A stretch of DNA of 64,000 nt from Podocnemis expansa (lineage: Eukaryota; Chordata; Testudines; Podocnemididae): assembly GCA_007922195.1 (NCBI GenBank), contig ML682092.1:1570120-1634119 (forward strand), written 5' to 3'. Numbering within the stretch: position 1 is the stretch's first letter; every line of letters begins with the position of its first letter. The translations under genes and the position numbers were made by a program. Positions 42,952 through 55,170 of the stretch are shown piece after piece. Below the pieces are notes generated by a model. That model worked only from the letters and a program-made list of their open reading frames with translations. It did no database searches and had not been told where the DNA came from.

Positions 42952-44592
42952 GCGGCTAGGGAACAGAGCCCAGAAACAGATGTAAAGCAGGGAATGGCTT
43001 CCCAAGCCTTTCACCCAGAGGTGGCCTTAGGCAATTGGGGGCCCTAGGCAAGGGCCCTTTATGAAGCCCCCTATAGGCCCCCAATGCTGCCCTTACTGGG
43101 GCAATGGGCCCCCACTGCTGCCCTAACCACCCCCCCAACAGGCCCAAGTCACTCAGGACAGGCAGGGGGCCACAGGCCTCCCAGGCCAGAGGCTGCACCA
43201 CCCACCTGCCCACCTGGCCTGCCTGCACTGTGGGTGCAGCAGCGTTCTCCGCCTACCCACAGCCGACCACACCTCCCCAGGGGGAGGGAGGGGAGCGGCT
43301 TTCCAGAAGTAGGGCCTCCTGGAGTGTATTGCTCCAGTCAAGCACTGTGCCACTGCCTCCCACCATTGGCCAGCCTGCCCTGCCCTGGCCCCAGCATCGC
43401 CAGGCTGTGAGCCCAGACCCTGCCCCTCACCCAGTACCTGCTATGCTGCAGGCCCTGGGCCCTGCCCCCTAAGCACCCTCGGCCACAGGCCCAGACCCTT
43501 CCCATCCCACAGAACTGGTGGAACCAGGTGTAATAATCCTTGGTGAGAAAGGGGTTAACACTCTGGTCAGTGAGTCCCAGGACAGTCAATAGGAACAAAG
43601 CACAGGTTTTTGAATTGTAGCAGCAGCCTTGCCTGTTCCTGTTTGGATGCAGCAGAGATCCTGGATCAGGAGGAGGCCAGGTAGAAAGGCCTGAAGAAGA
43701 ATCTAGCAACATCTTTACCAAAGATAAGTTAAGTTTGTTACTGACCAGGCGTGAGTAGAACAGGGAATGTTTACTTAGACATGGTCAGGGTATTTTCTTT
43801 GTTTGTGGTTTGGTTTTGGATTTCTCTGTGCTGAGCACATGTGCCCCCTCCTATTAGCCTGTAACTACCTAAATTAAATCCCAGAGAAGCAACTCTCTGT
43901 GTTCTTATCTGTTCTTTTTAATTAAAGATTTTACCTTTTAAGTAAGCTCTGGTTCTGTGTTGTGAAGGGCAAGAGGTTTGTGTGCATGTGCCTCAGACTG
44001 CACAGCCAGCTACTAAAGGGGATTCTGTTCCATTTCCAGCTGATATCCTAGCTGGAGTTCAGTCACTCTCCTGAGAGAGGAATAAAAGTGATTGAGGATA
44101 CCTCCCAGGAAGGAATTGCCAAGTGTGCCTTCCTGGGTTTCAAGAGGTTTCTGCATTTAGGTGGTTGCAGCGATACCACTCCAAGGCCAGGAATTGGAGG
44201 CATTGGAGAGTTTTAAGATCAGGCTTTAAGGCCAGTGGCTTTTAAAGCCTGTTGCAAGCCCCCACCTTCTGCACTCAGAGTGCCAGAGTTGGGAAACAAC
44301 CTTGACACCAGGCCACCACACCCCCAAGTTAGGCACCACCATAGTGGGGGGGAGTCCACAAGATTGGGCAGCCCCAGGCCTGCAGAGTGCAGTGGACAGA
44401 GAGACAGGCCACAGACCCCTTTCTCACAGGACAGACAGCACAGATTCCATATGTGGGAGCTGCAGGGTTGGAGGAGGCTCCTCCAGGCTCCTCCGCACGT
44501 CCGGAAGCTAAAAACCCAAAGCCTGGCATTCCTCTGGCAGGCATCCCTTCCAATCATGCCATCCCAGAATCCAGACTTGGTTTCCACAACAG
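42952..44592. other. Probable repeat-derived DNA, class uncertain
   Basis: A possible element starts at 43,017 (CAGAGGTGGCCTTAGGCAAT) but I found no matching right end. The sequence at 43,500-44,220 (TCTCTGTGTTCTTATCTGTT, TTAATTAAAGATTTTACC, TGGTTGCAGCGATACCACTC) looks like dispersed turtle repeat sequence, perhaps LTR-derived. No coding similarity. Confidence 0.3.
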
Positions 44593-44876
44593 CAGCTACA
44601 CACAGTCAGATGACTACAGCCATGCAGCTCTACCGCTGTGGAGCCATGTTGTAGGCACTTCCTGCAGTGATGGAAGAGGTTTTTCTATTGATTGAATTAG
44701 TTCATGTTTCAGAAGTGGAGGCTGGACTGTTGGCAAAATTTTTCCATCAATATAGCTGCATCTCCACAGTTTGTCCAGCCTAACTATAGCTCTTGGGTGC
44801 AAAATTTTTCACAACCTTAAGTGAGACAGTCAGGTCAATCTTATTTTTAAGTGTAGACCAGGCTACATCTGAATCT
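44593..44876. mobile_element. Short inverted-repeat transposon, eroded
   Basis: Internal strings GATGGAAGAGGTTTTTCTAT, GGCAAAATTTTTCCATCAAT and GCAAAATTTTTCACAACC plus a right end AGTGTAGACCAGGC resemble a turtle MITE with GTGTAGAC-type ends. The left end is uncertain. Confidence 0.4.
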
Positions 44877-45402
44877 GGCCCTGCAGAAACCCTGTCCATA
44901 TTAAGCTATTCTTTGCTAAAGTCTCCCAGCCTTAGGCCACCCAATGGAGGCCCTGGGGCCAGCTATCGAGAGCACACTCTAGTTTGGACAATGCTCAGGG
45001 GCCCACAGTAATCTTTACTACGATACCACCTTGCGTGCTTTGAGACGTTCCCAATGGTGCTCAAAGCACCAGGGCTGAGGACAGACTATTGCTCCCAACA
45101 CTGTAGCATTCTGAAAGATTTCCCAGGACAAGTCTAGCGGTCCCACTTCCATTTCATCTGTGCCACCTGTGAGCTGGGAAATGTCACCTGGCCAGACAAT
45201 GGCAGTGTGCAAAAGGGGCCTGTCACTGCTAGGTTATCCTAGCTGTACCACAGATAAAGCCCCAGGTCGGGGCTGATAGGCACCATAGTGACGAGGGCAG
45301 GTAGTCAACTAACCATCATTTCATAGGAACAGGGGCTCCAGGTTTCAAGCAGCCTCACCTCAAGAGTGTGTTAATGCAGCGCTAGTGTTATTACAGCCCC
45401 AC
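44877..45402. other. Intergenic DNA, nothing recognised
   Basis: No feature seen. Confidence 0.35.
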
Positions 45403-45405
45403 TAA

Positions 45406-46885
45406 GGGTATGTCCACACACACTCCTTATTTCGAAACAACAGATGTTGTTTCGAAATAAGGAGTGCCATGGCCACACGACGCACGGCCATTTCGAAAGA
45501 AGCAAACCGCTTCTTTCGAAATGGCCGTGGTCTTTGCGAAATAACTTAAACCTCGTTACCTGTCGAAACAGAGTTGTTTCGAAACAGAGGTTTCGAAACA
45601 GCCCTGTTCGGACATGTTGTTTCGGAACAAAGTGTTCCGAGACAACATGTGCCCCTCCTCCCAGGGTGCTAAGCACCCTGGGAGGAAGGGCTGACCCCTC
45701 AGCACCCAGGCCAGGGTGCTGAGGGGTGTACACGGGCTGTGGGGAGGGGCGCGGGGCTGCGCCACACGCTGCCGGTGCCTGAAGGGGACTGCAGGCACCG
45801 CGCCTCACCTGGCGGGTGCATGCAGCCCCCTGCAAGCACCCGCCAGGAGCGGGCAGCGGGGCACTTCACCCCAGGGGCTTTAAAGCCCCTGCTGCCCCCC
45901 CAACCTGGAGGCGCGGCCCTGGCGCGCGGCTGCAGCCCGCCGCTGCCGGGGCCGGAGTAAGCCCGGGCCGGAATCCCCGGCCTGACGCGCCGGCAGGGGG
46001 CGCATCAGGCCGGGGATTCCCNNNNNNNNNNNNNNNNNNNNNNNNNNNNNNNNNNNNNNNNNNNNNNNNNNNNNNNNNNNNNNNNNNNNNNNNNNNNNNN
46101 NNNNNNNNNNNNNNNNNNNNNNNNNNNNNNNNNNNNNNNNNNNNNNNNNNNNNNNNNNNNNNNNNNNNNNNNNNNNNNNNNNNNNNNNNNNNNNNNNNNN
46201 NNNNNNNNNNNNNNNNNNNNNNNNNNNNNNNNNNNNNNNNNNNNNNNNNNNNNNNNNNNNNNNNNNNNNNNNNNNNNNNNNNNNNNNNNNNNNNNNNNNN
46301 NNNNNNNNNNNNNNNNNNNNNNNNNNNNNNNNNNNNNNNNNNNNNNNNNNNNNNNNNNNNNNNNNNNNNNNNNNNNNNNNNNNNNNNNNNNNNNNNNNNN
46401 NNNNNNNNNNNNNNNNNNNNNGGCCCCGGCAGCGGCGGGCTGCAGCCGCGCGCCGGGGCCGCGCCTCCAGGTTGGGGGGCAGCAGGGGCTTTAAAGCCCC
46501 TGGGGTGAAGTGCCCCGCTGCCCGCTCCTGGCGGGTGCTTGCAGGGGGCTGCATGCACCCGCCAGGTGAGGCGCGGTGCCTGCAGTCCCTTGCAGGTACT
46601 GGCGGAGTGAGGCGCAGCCCTGCGCCTGACTCCCCGGTGCCTGCAGCCCTCTGCAGGCACCCATGGGATGCAGTGCCCCTCTGCACTGCACCCTGTGGGT
46701 GCCTGCAGTCCCCTCCCCAGGCGAAATAGCAGGTCCACACTGTGGACCTGCTATTTCACTCCCTTATTTCGCGGACATGGTTTTTGTCCAGCGAAATAAG
46801 TTGTTTCGAAAGAACATATTATTTCGAAACAGCTTGTTTCGAAACGTGTTGTTTCGAAACAAGCACTCCCCGTGTAGACATAGCC
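45406..46885. mobile_element. Inverted-repeat element E, TTTCGAAA words, giant palindrome
   Basis: The ends are GGGTATGTCCACACA and, inverted, GGCTATGTCTACACG, flanked by a perfect TAA duplication (45,403-45,405 and 46,886-46,888). The outer arms carry at least ten TTTCGAAA palindromes, almost none CpG-decayed, so the copy is young. The inner arms (about 45,775-45,953 and 46,422-46,600) are near-perfect reverse complements. The core includes CAGGGTGCTAAGCACCCTG. Long open frames across it are artefacts of GC content and Ns. No transposase. Confidence 0.88.
46022..46421. other. Assembly gap (400 N) at palindrome centre
   Basis: Exactly 400 Ns. The bases on the left (45,970-46,020) already contain the symmetric centre of the palindrome, and the bases on the right pair with 45,953 and below. 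Geometry therefore predicts only about 15 missing bases. Confidence 0.9.
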
Positions 46886-46888
46886 TAA

Positions 46889-49410
46889 GAGTGCCCATTT
46901 GGATGCCGGGGGGTGGGTGGGCGCAAGCCCACCCACTGCTGACACTCCTCCCCCATCTTAAGGAGAGGTGGCCCTAGGCCTGGGGCCAACTGATTTTGGG
47001 GGGCAACTAATGAAAAATGGGAATGGGTGTGGGGGTCAAAGGTTCAAAACTAGAGAATCAGAGGGGGACACGAAGCAGAGAACCCCAGACAGCACCCACT
47101 GGAAGAGGGGCTGCAACCTGGCACATTCTAGATATTCGTACACCAGGGTCTCCCTCTTGTCCTGCTAAGAGTGTGTGGGAAGCCATCCAGTGCTGTAGGC
47201 AGGAAGGTCTTGTCTGTCAGTCACACTGATCAGAGCCCCCTCAGCCAAGTATCTGAGCTCCCTGGCCCATCCATAGTGTCTTTGTCCTCACGCCTTCATC
47301 AGGAAGGAGCACCACGGGACAGGACTGCAGTAGAAAGACTGAGTGACGTGACCAAGGTCACCCAGGGAGTCTGTGGAGAACAGTAACTTGAACCCCATGT
47401 CTCCCAAACTCCAGCCTAATGTGCAGGCAAATGGCCCATCCTCACTGCTTAAGGACATAAGTTAATGAAATACACAGATGGACTTTAAAAAAGGTGGGCA
47501 TTGTCTTGTCTTTGCCCCGCTCCGTTCCTGCCACCTTCCTGTTCTGTGGAGCAAGCTGGCCTATCTAGTGGAAGAGCCCTACCCATAGGAGAACACTGCC
47601 CAATTCACACCCATGGACACTTGAGGAGGGCAATTAACATTCAGCAGGAAGGGAAGGGAGCCAGCGCAGGCCCTCTGTGAACTTTCTCAGCTAGGCACTG
47701 GGGTGGGAAATTGTTTTGTCTTATTGCATTCCTGGCTTGCTGTCAGCCTGGCATGGGACATTCTGCTTTCACATACCCATTGAGATTTGACCACTGTGGG
47801 GGAGCTGATAGCCACTGAGTGCATCACCAGCCATGTGTGTGACAGACCTGGCAAGGGACAGCTAATCACCTCTTCTTCCTTCCCCTGCCCCCATCATGTA
47901 CTCACCTGGCACTTTGCAGGAAGGCTAGGAAGAGAGGATTGAAGCATGTTTCTCAGGGCTCCCAAAATGTGTGCAGGGGTGGCAGATGGTAGCATGTGCA
48001 GGCTTCAGCAAGGGAAGCTCTGAAATCATTATGCAGCATCTTCCATGGCCCTTGCTGATCTTTCATAGCTGCTGTTCTCCCAAGCTTGATGCCTACTGCA
48101 GCCTGCTAGTGTGAACCCAAAGTACTTTTTGTAATGGCTGTGTTTAGCCTGGTGACTCTCTCTGACTGCCCAAGGAGCCTATCCCTCTATTCAGATCCCC
48201 CTCTTGTCCCACTGCTAAGCGTTCTACCACAGCTCCTGCCCTGCCCTGCTTGCTGCTGCCATTTCCTAGCTATTGGCCACCATGGCCCCCTGGCATTACA
48301 CACAGTTTCCACAGTGACCGGAAGAGGGCCATGCCCTGCCCTAGGGCAGACAGTAAATCTCTGTCTCCACAACGGCTGGGAGACACAGTAAATCTCTGTG
48401 TCCACAACGCACTCTGTCTTGGGACTTACAGTAAAGCTGTTTTGGCCCATGTTTCAGTCAAGCATTCTCCTACTTCTGCTCTACTCCAGTGATGCCCATA
48501 GCTGGAGCTCAGGCTGGGATTCACATTTGTGCAGACACTCTCCTGTTAGCCCAGTAGCCATGCTAGCATGGGCAGCAGTAAGCAGACAGCTGCCTGAGGA
48601 AAAGCCCAGGTGGATTTGCCCTCCAGGTAGCTAGCCCTGGTAGTTGCTGTCCCCAGCTCCCATGGCTCTGCCGTTACTGCTTGCAGGCTAGCTCATCAAG
48701 AGCTAGCACCTGTGTGTCTCTGTGAGTGAGGAATTACGTTCTGATCTCCTAGTGTAGGTGCAACCTCAGTGTCAAAGCACGTGTTGTTTCCGCTGGTGCA
48801 GGCTGGACCAGCAGTGAAAGGCACCATCTTTAACTTCCCCCAGGAGAAGGCAGAGGAAAAAGAAAGAGAAGAACAGAGAGCTACATAAGGGAAAGTTGTA
48901 GGGTAACAGGTACCTGAAGAGTCCCTATTTAGGATGGGTTTAATAAATGGACCCAGAGCCCTGAACTGTGTGAATGCTTGGGGTGCTTTAGGCAGATGTA
49001 GGAGGAGCATGAAGTTGCCCAGCTTCCCTTGAACTGTTCAGGTCTGATGGGAAAGGGCTGTGGAGCTTGGGTTTGTGTGCAAACGGACAACCCTGTGAGA
49101 ACCCACACCAGCCCTTCACACTGCTGGAGCAAGGAGGGGACAGGGTGTACCCTGGGCACATCCCATGAAGAGAGGCTATGGAGCAGAACAGTTTCCAGGA
49201 CCCACCTCTCTACGAGAGGCAGGGAGTCACTGAGGCATAGTTTTGGACCCATCTTCCAAGGTCTGCAGATGGTTCAACAATCCTCTATGGTCAGCAGTAT
49301 CCATAATGTAAGATATGAGAGCTGGTGTCACTTAGAGTCCTCTGTCTTCTTTGGCCTCTTGCAGCTGACATTATCTGTCCCTGTAGCGGTAGCCAGCATC
49401 CCAGTATTTT
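46889..49410. other. Intergenic DNA with one MIR fragment
   Basis: Apart from the MIR at 47,318-47,425 no feature is recognised. A 30-base near-repeat containing CAGTAAATCTCTGT and CCACAACG occurs twice at about 48,350-48,405. Confidence 0.4.
47318..47425 (-). mobile_element. MIR-type SINE fragment
   Basis: GTGACGTGACCAAGGTCACC, CAGGGAGTCTGTGGAGAACA and TTGAACCCCATGTCTCCC are the inverse of the MIR 3' region (protein-free ancient SINE). Confidence 0.75.
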
Positions 49411-49565
49411 AGAGAGACAGGTTGGTTGAGGTAATACTTTTAATGGACCATCTTTAGTCAGAGGGAGAGAAGCTGAAGAGAGCTCTGTGTGGCTTAAAAT
49501 TTGGTCTCTCCTGCCAGCAGAAGCTGGTCAACTATAAGATATTACCTCTCCCACCTTGTCCCTCC
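49411..49565. repeat. Fold-back repeat of a second Penelope-like family
   Basis: GAGAGACAGGTTGGTTGAGG and TAATACTTTTAATGGACCA on the left are inverted on the right as TGGTCAACTATAAGATATTA and CCTCTCCCACCTTGTCCCTC. The centre holds AAGCTGAAGAGAGCTCTGTG and GGCTTAAAAT. The unit resembles a common sauropsid repeat, here in a head-to-head arrangement. The central CTGAAGA...AAAA is a decayed hammerhead-like order. Confidence 0.55.
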
Positions 49566-52385
49566 ATTCTCTCTATCTCTGCACAAGCCTTTGCTGGACA
49601 AAAAGCTTCTCTTCGTGGGGATAGACAGCAGTGGTGTTGCTGCCACAGAAAAATAGGTGGGGCCTTGGACCAGACCACCCAGCAGTTCCTCCCCTTTGCC
49701 CCCCGTTATGCTCATGCCCCACAGGTCTAGCAGCAGCAACACCCCGGTCGACAGTGTCCCACCACCCAAGTGTATCTTTGTTCTCTCAGAAACATTGGCT
49801 GTGAGTGTGGGAGTGCCTGAAGGACGCAGGGACAATCTCCATTCTGCTTTCACTATTATTGACTCTCCAGCTACCTCAGTATTTCTTAATCTAGTTTTCA
49901 ACAGCACTGTATCAAGACCATGGCACAAGCAGCCAAAATGAATGAAAAGACAGAATATTAAATATCCATCTCCAAGGCTGGAGTTGCAATGAGAGACATA
50001 TAGTTGTTACTCACATCTCTTCATTTTTCTCCCAGAGTTCTCTTCTGCACACACACACACACACACATGCACACATGCATTCCTCCCTACTCTATTTTCT
50101 ATGAAGCACTGTTGGGTAACTTAGGCCTCAATCCTATGAACACCCACAAGCTTAACTGAATTTATGAATAGTGCCACTGATGTCAATGACACTACTCACA
50201 GTGTGTGCCCTTGAACCTGGGTGTAGAGCTTTTTTTGCAGGATGGAAGCAGCTCCTTGGATTATATTTGTTGGGCTTGTCTATATCCAAATTGTGAATGC
50301 TGAGCACTTGAAAAATCTAACCTTATAACGTTGTTCACTGTGGTTTTGTGGTATGACTGCATTAAAAAGGAAACTAAGAATGTTAAAAATGACAAATGAG
50401 TTCCTGTAACCCCCTCAAATTATCTATCTAATCCCCCCAGCTCCCACCCCCAGACTTTAGTTGTTCTGATAAAAAAGGAACCATGTCCAACTGAAGAGAC
50501 TTTGAAGGAAAAGAATCACAGAGAGCGATTGCCAGAGGAATTGTCCAGGAGAGGCCCAAAGAAATTGCCAGAATAAATCCAAAGTAGAGGACTTTACTGG
50601 GTGCTTGTCCAGTCAATAACTCTTGGGCTGTGCCTCTAGTGAGAGTTCTTAGCAAGTCCTACAGTGCTGACTTAGGGCCAGGGCTGCTCCATGAGACTCC
50701 TTGGAACAACAAGTTTATTTATATTAGCTTCAAAGCTGCTGATTGCCTCTGGTCCCACTGCTGACAGGCTTCTGATGTGGGTACATTTTGATCTTCTTGG
50801 GCTACACTGTCACATTGTGCAGCTCTGCTATGAATTGTTGAACAGCTGCTGTGTTCTCTGGAGGAGCTATACTGAAGGAACCATATAAATAATTCCTCTC
50901 TCTATAAGGAGGCAGCATACAAATGGCTGAGAGTTAGCCTGGGCTACGTTTTCAGTTCCACACAAACCACTCATGCAACTCTGGGCTTACTTTAAAGAGC
51001 ACGAGAAATGCTCTAGACATGCTGCTTACTAATGGCCAAAACTTTCAACCCTGGGCATGTAATAGCCTGGCACACACCTCTCATGAACGCCTCTTTTGGT
51101 CAGGCTTGTCTGCAGTCTTTAAACCATCTGGTCTTGTTACTGGGCCATACCCCCAGGCTTTCTCCTTGGAGGCAATGGTTTGGCTCTCTTCTGACCCCAG
51201 TAGTTCAGATCCCATTCTGGGGGTTTATTGCTGTCCCGTCGTAGGCCACATCCTCAGTGGCCTATGGAGGCACCTAAGCCCAGCAAGTACTCCAGATCCC
51301 AGCCCAGGGAATTTAAGAATAGCAGCCTCATGCCACCATGTCACTGTAACAAAACTACCTTCAGTTTCCTGGGCCACTTCCCTTTGGCCCCAGCCTTTGT
51401 CAGAGATTCTCCCTTACCTCAGGACACTTCTGTGATTCTTCCCACAGTCCCTGTCAGCAAGGAGCTGTCCACTCCAGTTGGCCAGCCAGGACCACTAGCC
51501 ACACTCCGCTGGCTCCAGCAAGAAACTGACTGTCTCTAGAGCTTCAGCTCCTTTTGGACTAGCCTGAAACCCTCTGAATGGCTAGCTCTTTGCAACCTCT
51601 CCGATTGGCTGCTTCCTGCATGTTCTCTCTAGACCACTCAGAGGACCTAGCTGCCTTCTTTCCTTGGCCAAGTGTGGCAGGATCCTGAGGTGTTCATGAA
51701 GGGGCCTCTGGGCCAAGTCTGCCCTGTCACAAGGCATCTTTCTTTTAGTTCCTAACTGTGGATTTCAGAGCATAGCTCCAGGCACCAAGATTAGAAACAT
51801 GTCACTGTTGTTGCTGGTTTATTTCCTGATGCTCATGAGTCCCTTTGGCCTGCCTGACACAAGCTATGTTTGTTTGTAGTTGTGCCCTGATGTGTTAATC
51901 GCTGTATGAACACAGAGGGCCCTGCTTCCAAGTGCTTTCTTAGTATTCCAGATAGCGCAATTGGGATTCCCCAAGTTAGCTATGGCTGTCAAACATTTAA
52001 AGATACCATCCCCACCCACCCTGCCAAGAAACCTCACAAGAAACCTAGGGGACCAGCAATGCTTTTTAGGTGCTGAACCCCATGGGAGGGAGGTGCCTAG
52101 GATCTGGGATCAGGTGGCTGGCCAATGCCAAGTGCCTTGGAAACCCCACTTACTGCAGTTCCTACCCATAGATATTTGGACTGGATGCTCAGCTGGTGTA
52201 AACATAAGTAGGTACATTCAAGTCACAGGAGCTAGTCTGCTTTTCACTAGCTGAGGCACTCGCTGTATTGACGTTGGTTTCTCTCCTGTCTCTGTCACTC
52301 CAGTAAAGTTGATGGAATTGAATGGAGAGCTAATGTATGAACACAACAGTGAGTTTTACAGAGCCTCTCAGTGTCATGGAGCTTT
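49566..52385. other. Intergenic DNA, mostly unrecognised
   Basis: A (CA)n microsatellite is at 50,050-50,070. The part 51,230-51,740 is C/T-rich and may be an unclassified repeat (CTTTTGGACTAGCCTGAAAC). There is no coding signature. Confidence 0.4.
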
Positions 52386-52393
52386 GCTGTCAG

Positions 52394-52848
52394 CAGGGGC
52401 GGCGCTAGTAATGGACACCCAAGGCTCATGCCCCAAGTCTCAGCGCCAGTGCCCCGGGTCTCCCAGACACCAGAGACCCAGCCGCTGCCAGCCCTACATG
52501 GCCTCCCTCTGGGGCCCAGGGATCTGGGGCTTGGCTGCCACCAGCCCACCCAGTGCCATCTCTTGGGGTGGCAGGGCCCAGGGCCAATCGGCCTATGTGG
52601 GCCTCCCCCTGGCCAGTCTGTCCCAGGGGTGGGGTGGGGCAGGCTGGAGGGGGCTGGCATGTGACTGGGGCCCTGCGGACCTCTGGCTACATGCCTGCCC
52701 TGCCGCCTGGGCCTGAACGCCACTGCGGAGACGAGCAAACAGTGGGGCCTGAGGTGATAGTCCTGCCCCTGGGGACAGCCTTGGCCCCGCCCCCTGGCCC
52801 CACCTCCGGCCTGGCCCTGAACCTATTTTGGGGGCAGCGATGCCCCTG
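52394..52848. mobile_element. hAT-type short element, 455 bp, complete
   Basis: The ends are CAGGGGCGGCGCTA and, inverted, CAGGGGCATCGCTGCC, with a perfect 8-bp duplication GCTGTCAG (52,386-52,393 and 52,849-52,856). The GC-rich interior gives chance frames on both strands. No transposase. Confidence 0.9.
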
Positions 52849-52856
52849 GCTGTCAG

Positions 52857-54063
52857 TGGAACCAAGAGCTTCTTGCAGCATTTCCCAGACGTGCTCCTAT
52901 CTGACACAGCAAGCCAAATTTGGTTAATTCTAGCAATTGACCTAAATGAATTTACTCTTCCTCTGGGCTCTGCTCCATGATTCTCTATTTCTGATGGGAA
53001 CAGAAGCAAGAGGATGCCACAGTTGCAAGGAATGTAGGCACTCTGGGTCCAAGAATGGATCAGAATAAGGAATACCTGAAACCCATGCTTCTATTTGCAG
53101 AAGTAGCCATTCAAGCTGCAAGGCCTGGATGAACATGGAAACTAAAATATGCTCTTATGCCCAAAGTGATTCCTTCTGAACAGGACTTTGAGAGGGTAAA
53201 TCTATCTCCAGGTCCAATTGTGGCCACTTCATGACACCCCAAGCAAAGGAGCTAGGGAATGCCAACCAGAATAGTGTCTAACAGTGACCTGAATCTGATG
53301 AAGAACTGCACTAAATTCAACAGACCATTTCATACAGTGGAAAGAAGGAAATGGCGCCTCTTTTGGTTGCTATAGACCTCGTCCCAGGATGGGATTTTAT
53401 GAAGCACTCACCACTGGCGTAACTGCTGTCAGTGAAGGCAGAGAGGGCCGTAGCAGACAGCCAAAGGAACAGAATGGTCCCTGTGTCCACAGGAAGGGGT
53501 GGGGGAGTGAACTCCCACAGCAGATTCTCATTTCCCCTTTCTGTACCAGCTCCAGGGCGGGAGCCCTCCAGGTGTCAGGATGCCAAGAGGCGATGGTGGA
53601 AAGGACAGAGCCAGGGAGCAGGTGCACTGTGGGCCATGCTGCCCTTTGAGGCATCTCAAGTTGCTCTGGAATGAATCGGCTTCCTCTGCGCCTACCTCTC
53701 TCTTGGGGGGTGGGGGTAAAGGGCATGTCTGCACAGCTTCTGGGCAGCAATTCCACAAGAGAAGGTGGGATGGCTGGGTTGCATGGTAAACCCAGGCTGG
53801 CACATCACATGATCCTTTCCATTGGGATCTCCAAGGGCCTTGGGTTGGCTGGCCAATGCCCTGATGCCCAAACTCTACCTCCAACCTCTGAAGAGAATTA
53901 GGAGCAAACTCCAGAGAACAGGCTTCTAATCTGCAGTGACTGACTGTATGTTGTGCCAAGTAGCAAGTCTTATGTCGGTCTAACTGACCCACCAGTAATT
54001 CCATCCCGTGTCCCCATGTTCATCTCCCGTGCAACTGTGTGGGCCAGACTTGAGTCAGAGGAG
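52857..54063. other. Intergenic DNA, nothing recognised
   Basis: No recognised feature; overlapping frames on both strands lack motifs. Confidence 0.4.
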
Positions 54064-54288
54064 GGATAGTTCTGTGATTAGGATTTAGGAACCCTGGATT
54101 TCATTCCTTCTGCCATAGATTCACTTGGCAAATCACTCAGTGTTTCTGTGCCACAGGTCACCATCTGCTCAATGGGGATAACAGCCTGCCTGCCTCACAG
54201 GAGTGTGAAAGAATAAACACATTGAAAGCTCCAAGCTGCTCCAATGCTACAGTAGTGGGGGATTGGACAAGTACCTAGATCACTTTGC
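54064..54288 (+). mobile_element. MIR-type SINE, near full length
   Basis: AGTTCTGTGATTAGGATTTA, then TTCTGTGCCACAGGTCACCA, TCTGCTCAATGGGGATAACA and CTGCCTCACAGGAGTGTG reproduce the tRNA-related head and conserved core of MIR. The tail (TACAGTAGTGGGGGATTGGA, AAGTACCTAGAT) is the amniote CORE-SINE tail. It is the longest MIR in the window. Confidence 0.8.
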
Positions 54289-55170
54289 CCTGGGCCTGTT
54301 AGCAGGGAGAGCCCATGTCAAAGAAGCACTCAAAAGATGTATTCACCCCACCCACTACTCACCCTTTCAGCAGACTAGCTTTTCCTCTGTAGTTTTTGGT
54401 ATTGAGAATGTGATCATTCCAGGGGTGAATAAGAGAGGCAGCCAGGGAGAACAGCAAGGGAAATTCTGAGGGGGTGAGGAGTGGGGAGGGCCATAAAATT
54501 AAATAGGGCAAATGAATGAATTGGTTAAGGGAGGGAGGGTAGGAGAAAATATAAAGGAGCCAAGATCCTCAAAAGGGGTGTCTCCCGTGTAAAGAGAAAT
54601 GGAAAGAAATAGTGCAAACCTGGCATGAATGCTCCTGCCTCTTCCATTACCAATCAAGTGATTATCAGCAGCGAGACTGACGGGTCAATCCTACAGCCCT
54701 ACACTCAGGGCAGCAATCTTTGTGTCAGTAACCTCAGCAAGGCCTCCAGCTGATGTCAATAAGGGCTATGCTCATGACTCAGGGTTTCAGTATTGTACTC
54801 CGTTTCCTGGAGCCCCCTGTAGATAGCCTCCATCTGGGTTCTGGGAAAAGGACAGACAAAAGGCCACCCATGGTTAAAAGCTCCTTGGGGGAGGGGTCAC
54901 CGAGCCAAGGACTCAACATCTTTCAAGGGGCAACCAATAAGAAAACAGGACATATAAGAAAACTGTCTCTGTGCTCTCATGAGGACCTTCAGTCCTAGCT
55001 TGGGGCCATTTAACTTCAGCCCTCTGCTTCCAAACTAGCATCATCCTCTTTCCAGGGTGTACAACACTTTGCCGATGAGGGAACCTGTCCCCCCATTACT
55101 CCAGGTTGCAACCCAGGGACCTGTCAACAGCTGCTACTCACTGCTCATTTCAGTTAGTTGCTGCTACTTC
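54289..55170. other. Intergenic DNA, nothing recognised
   Basis: No feature seen apart from a dispersed-motif copy GCTGATGTCAATAAGG near 54,749. Confidence 0.35.

Noticed and set aside
43017..43500. hAT element starting CAGAGGTGGCC
   Set aside because: No matching inverted right end or 8-bp duplication of CTTTCACC could be found.
45816..46740. Long open frames through element E and the N gap
   Set aside because: They depend on Ns and GC-rich palindromic transposon sequence; no domain is present.
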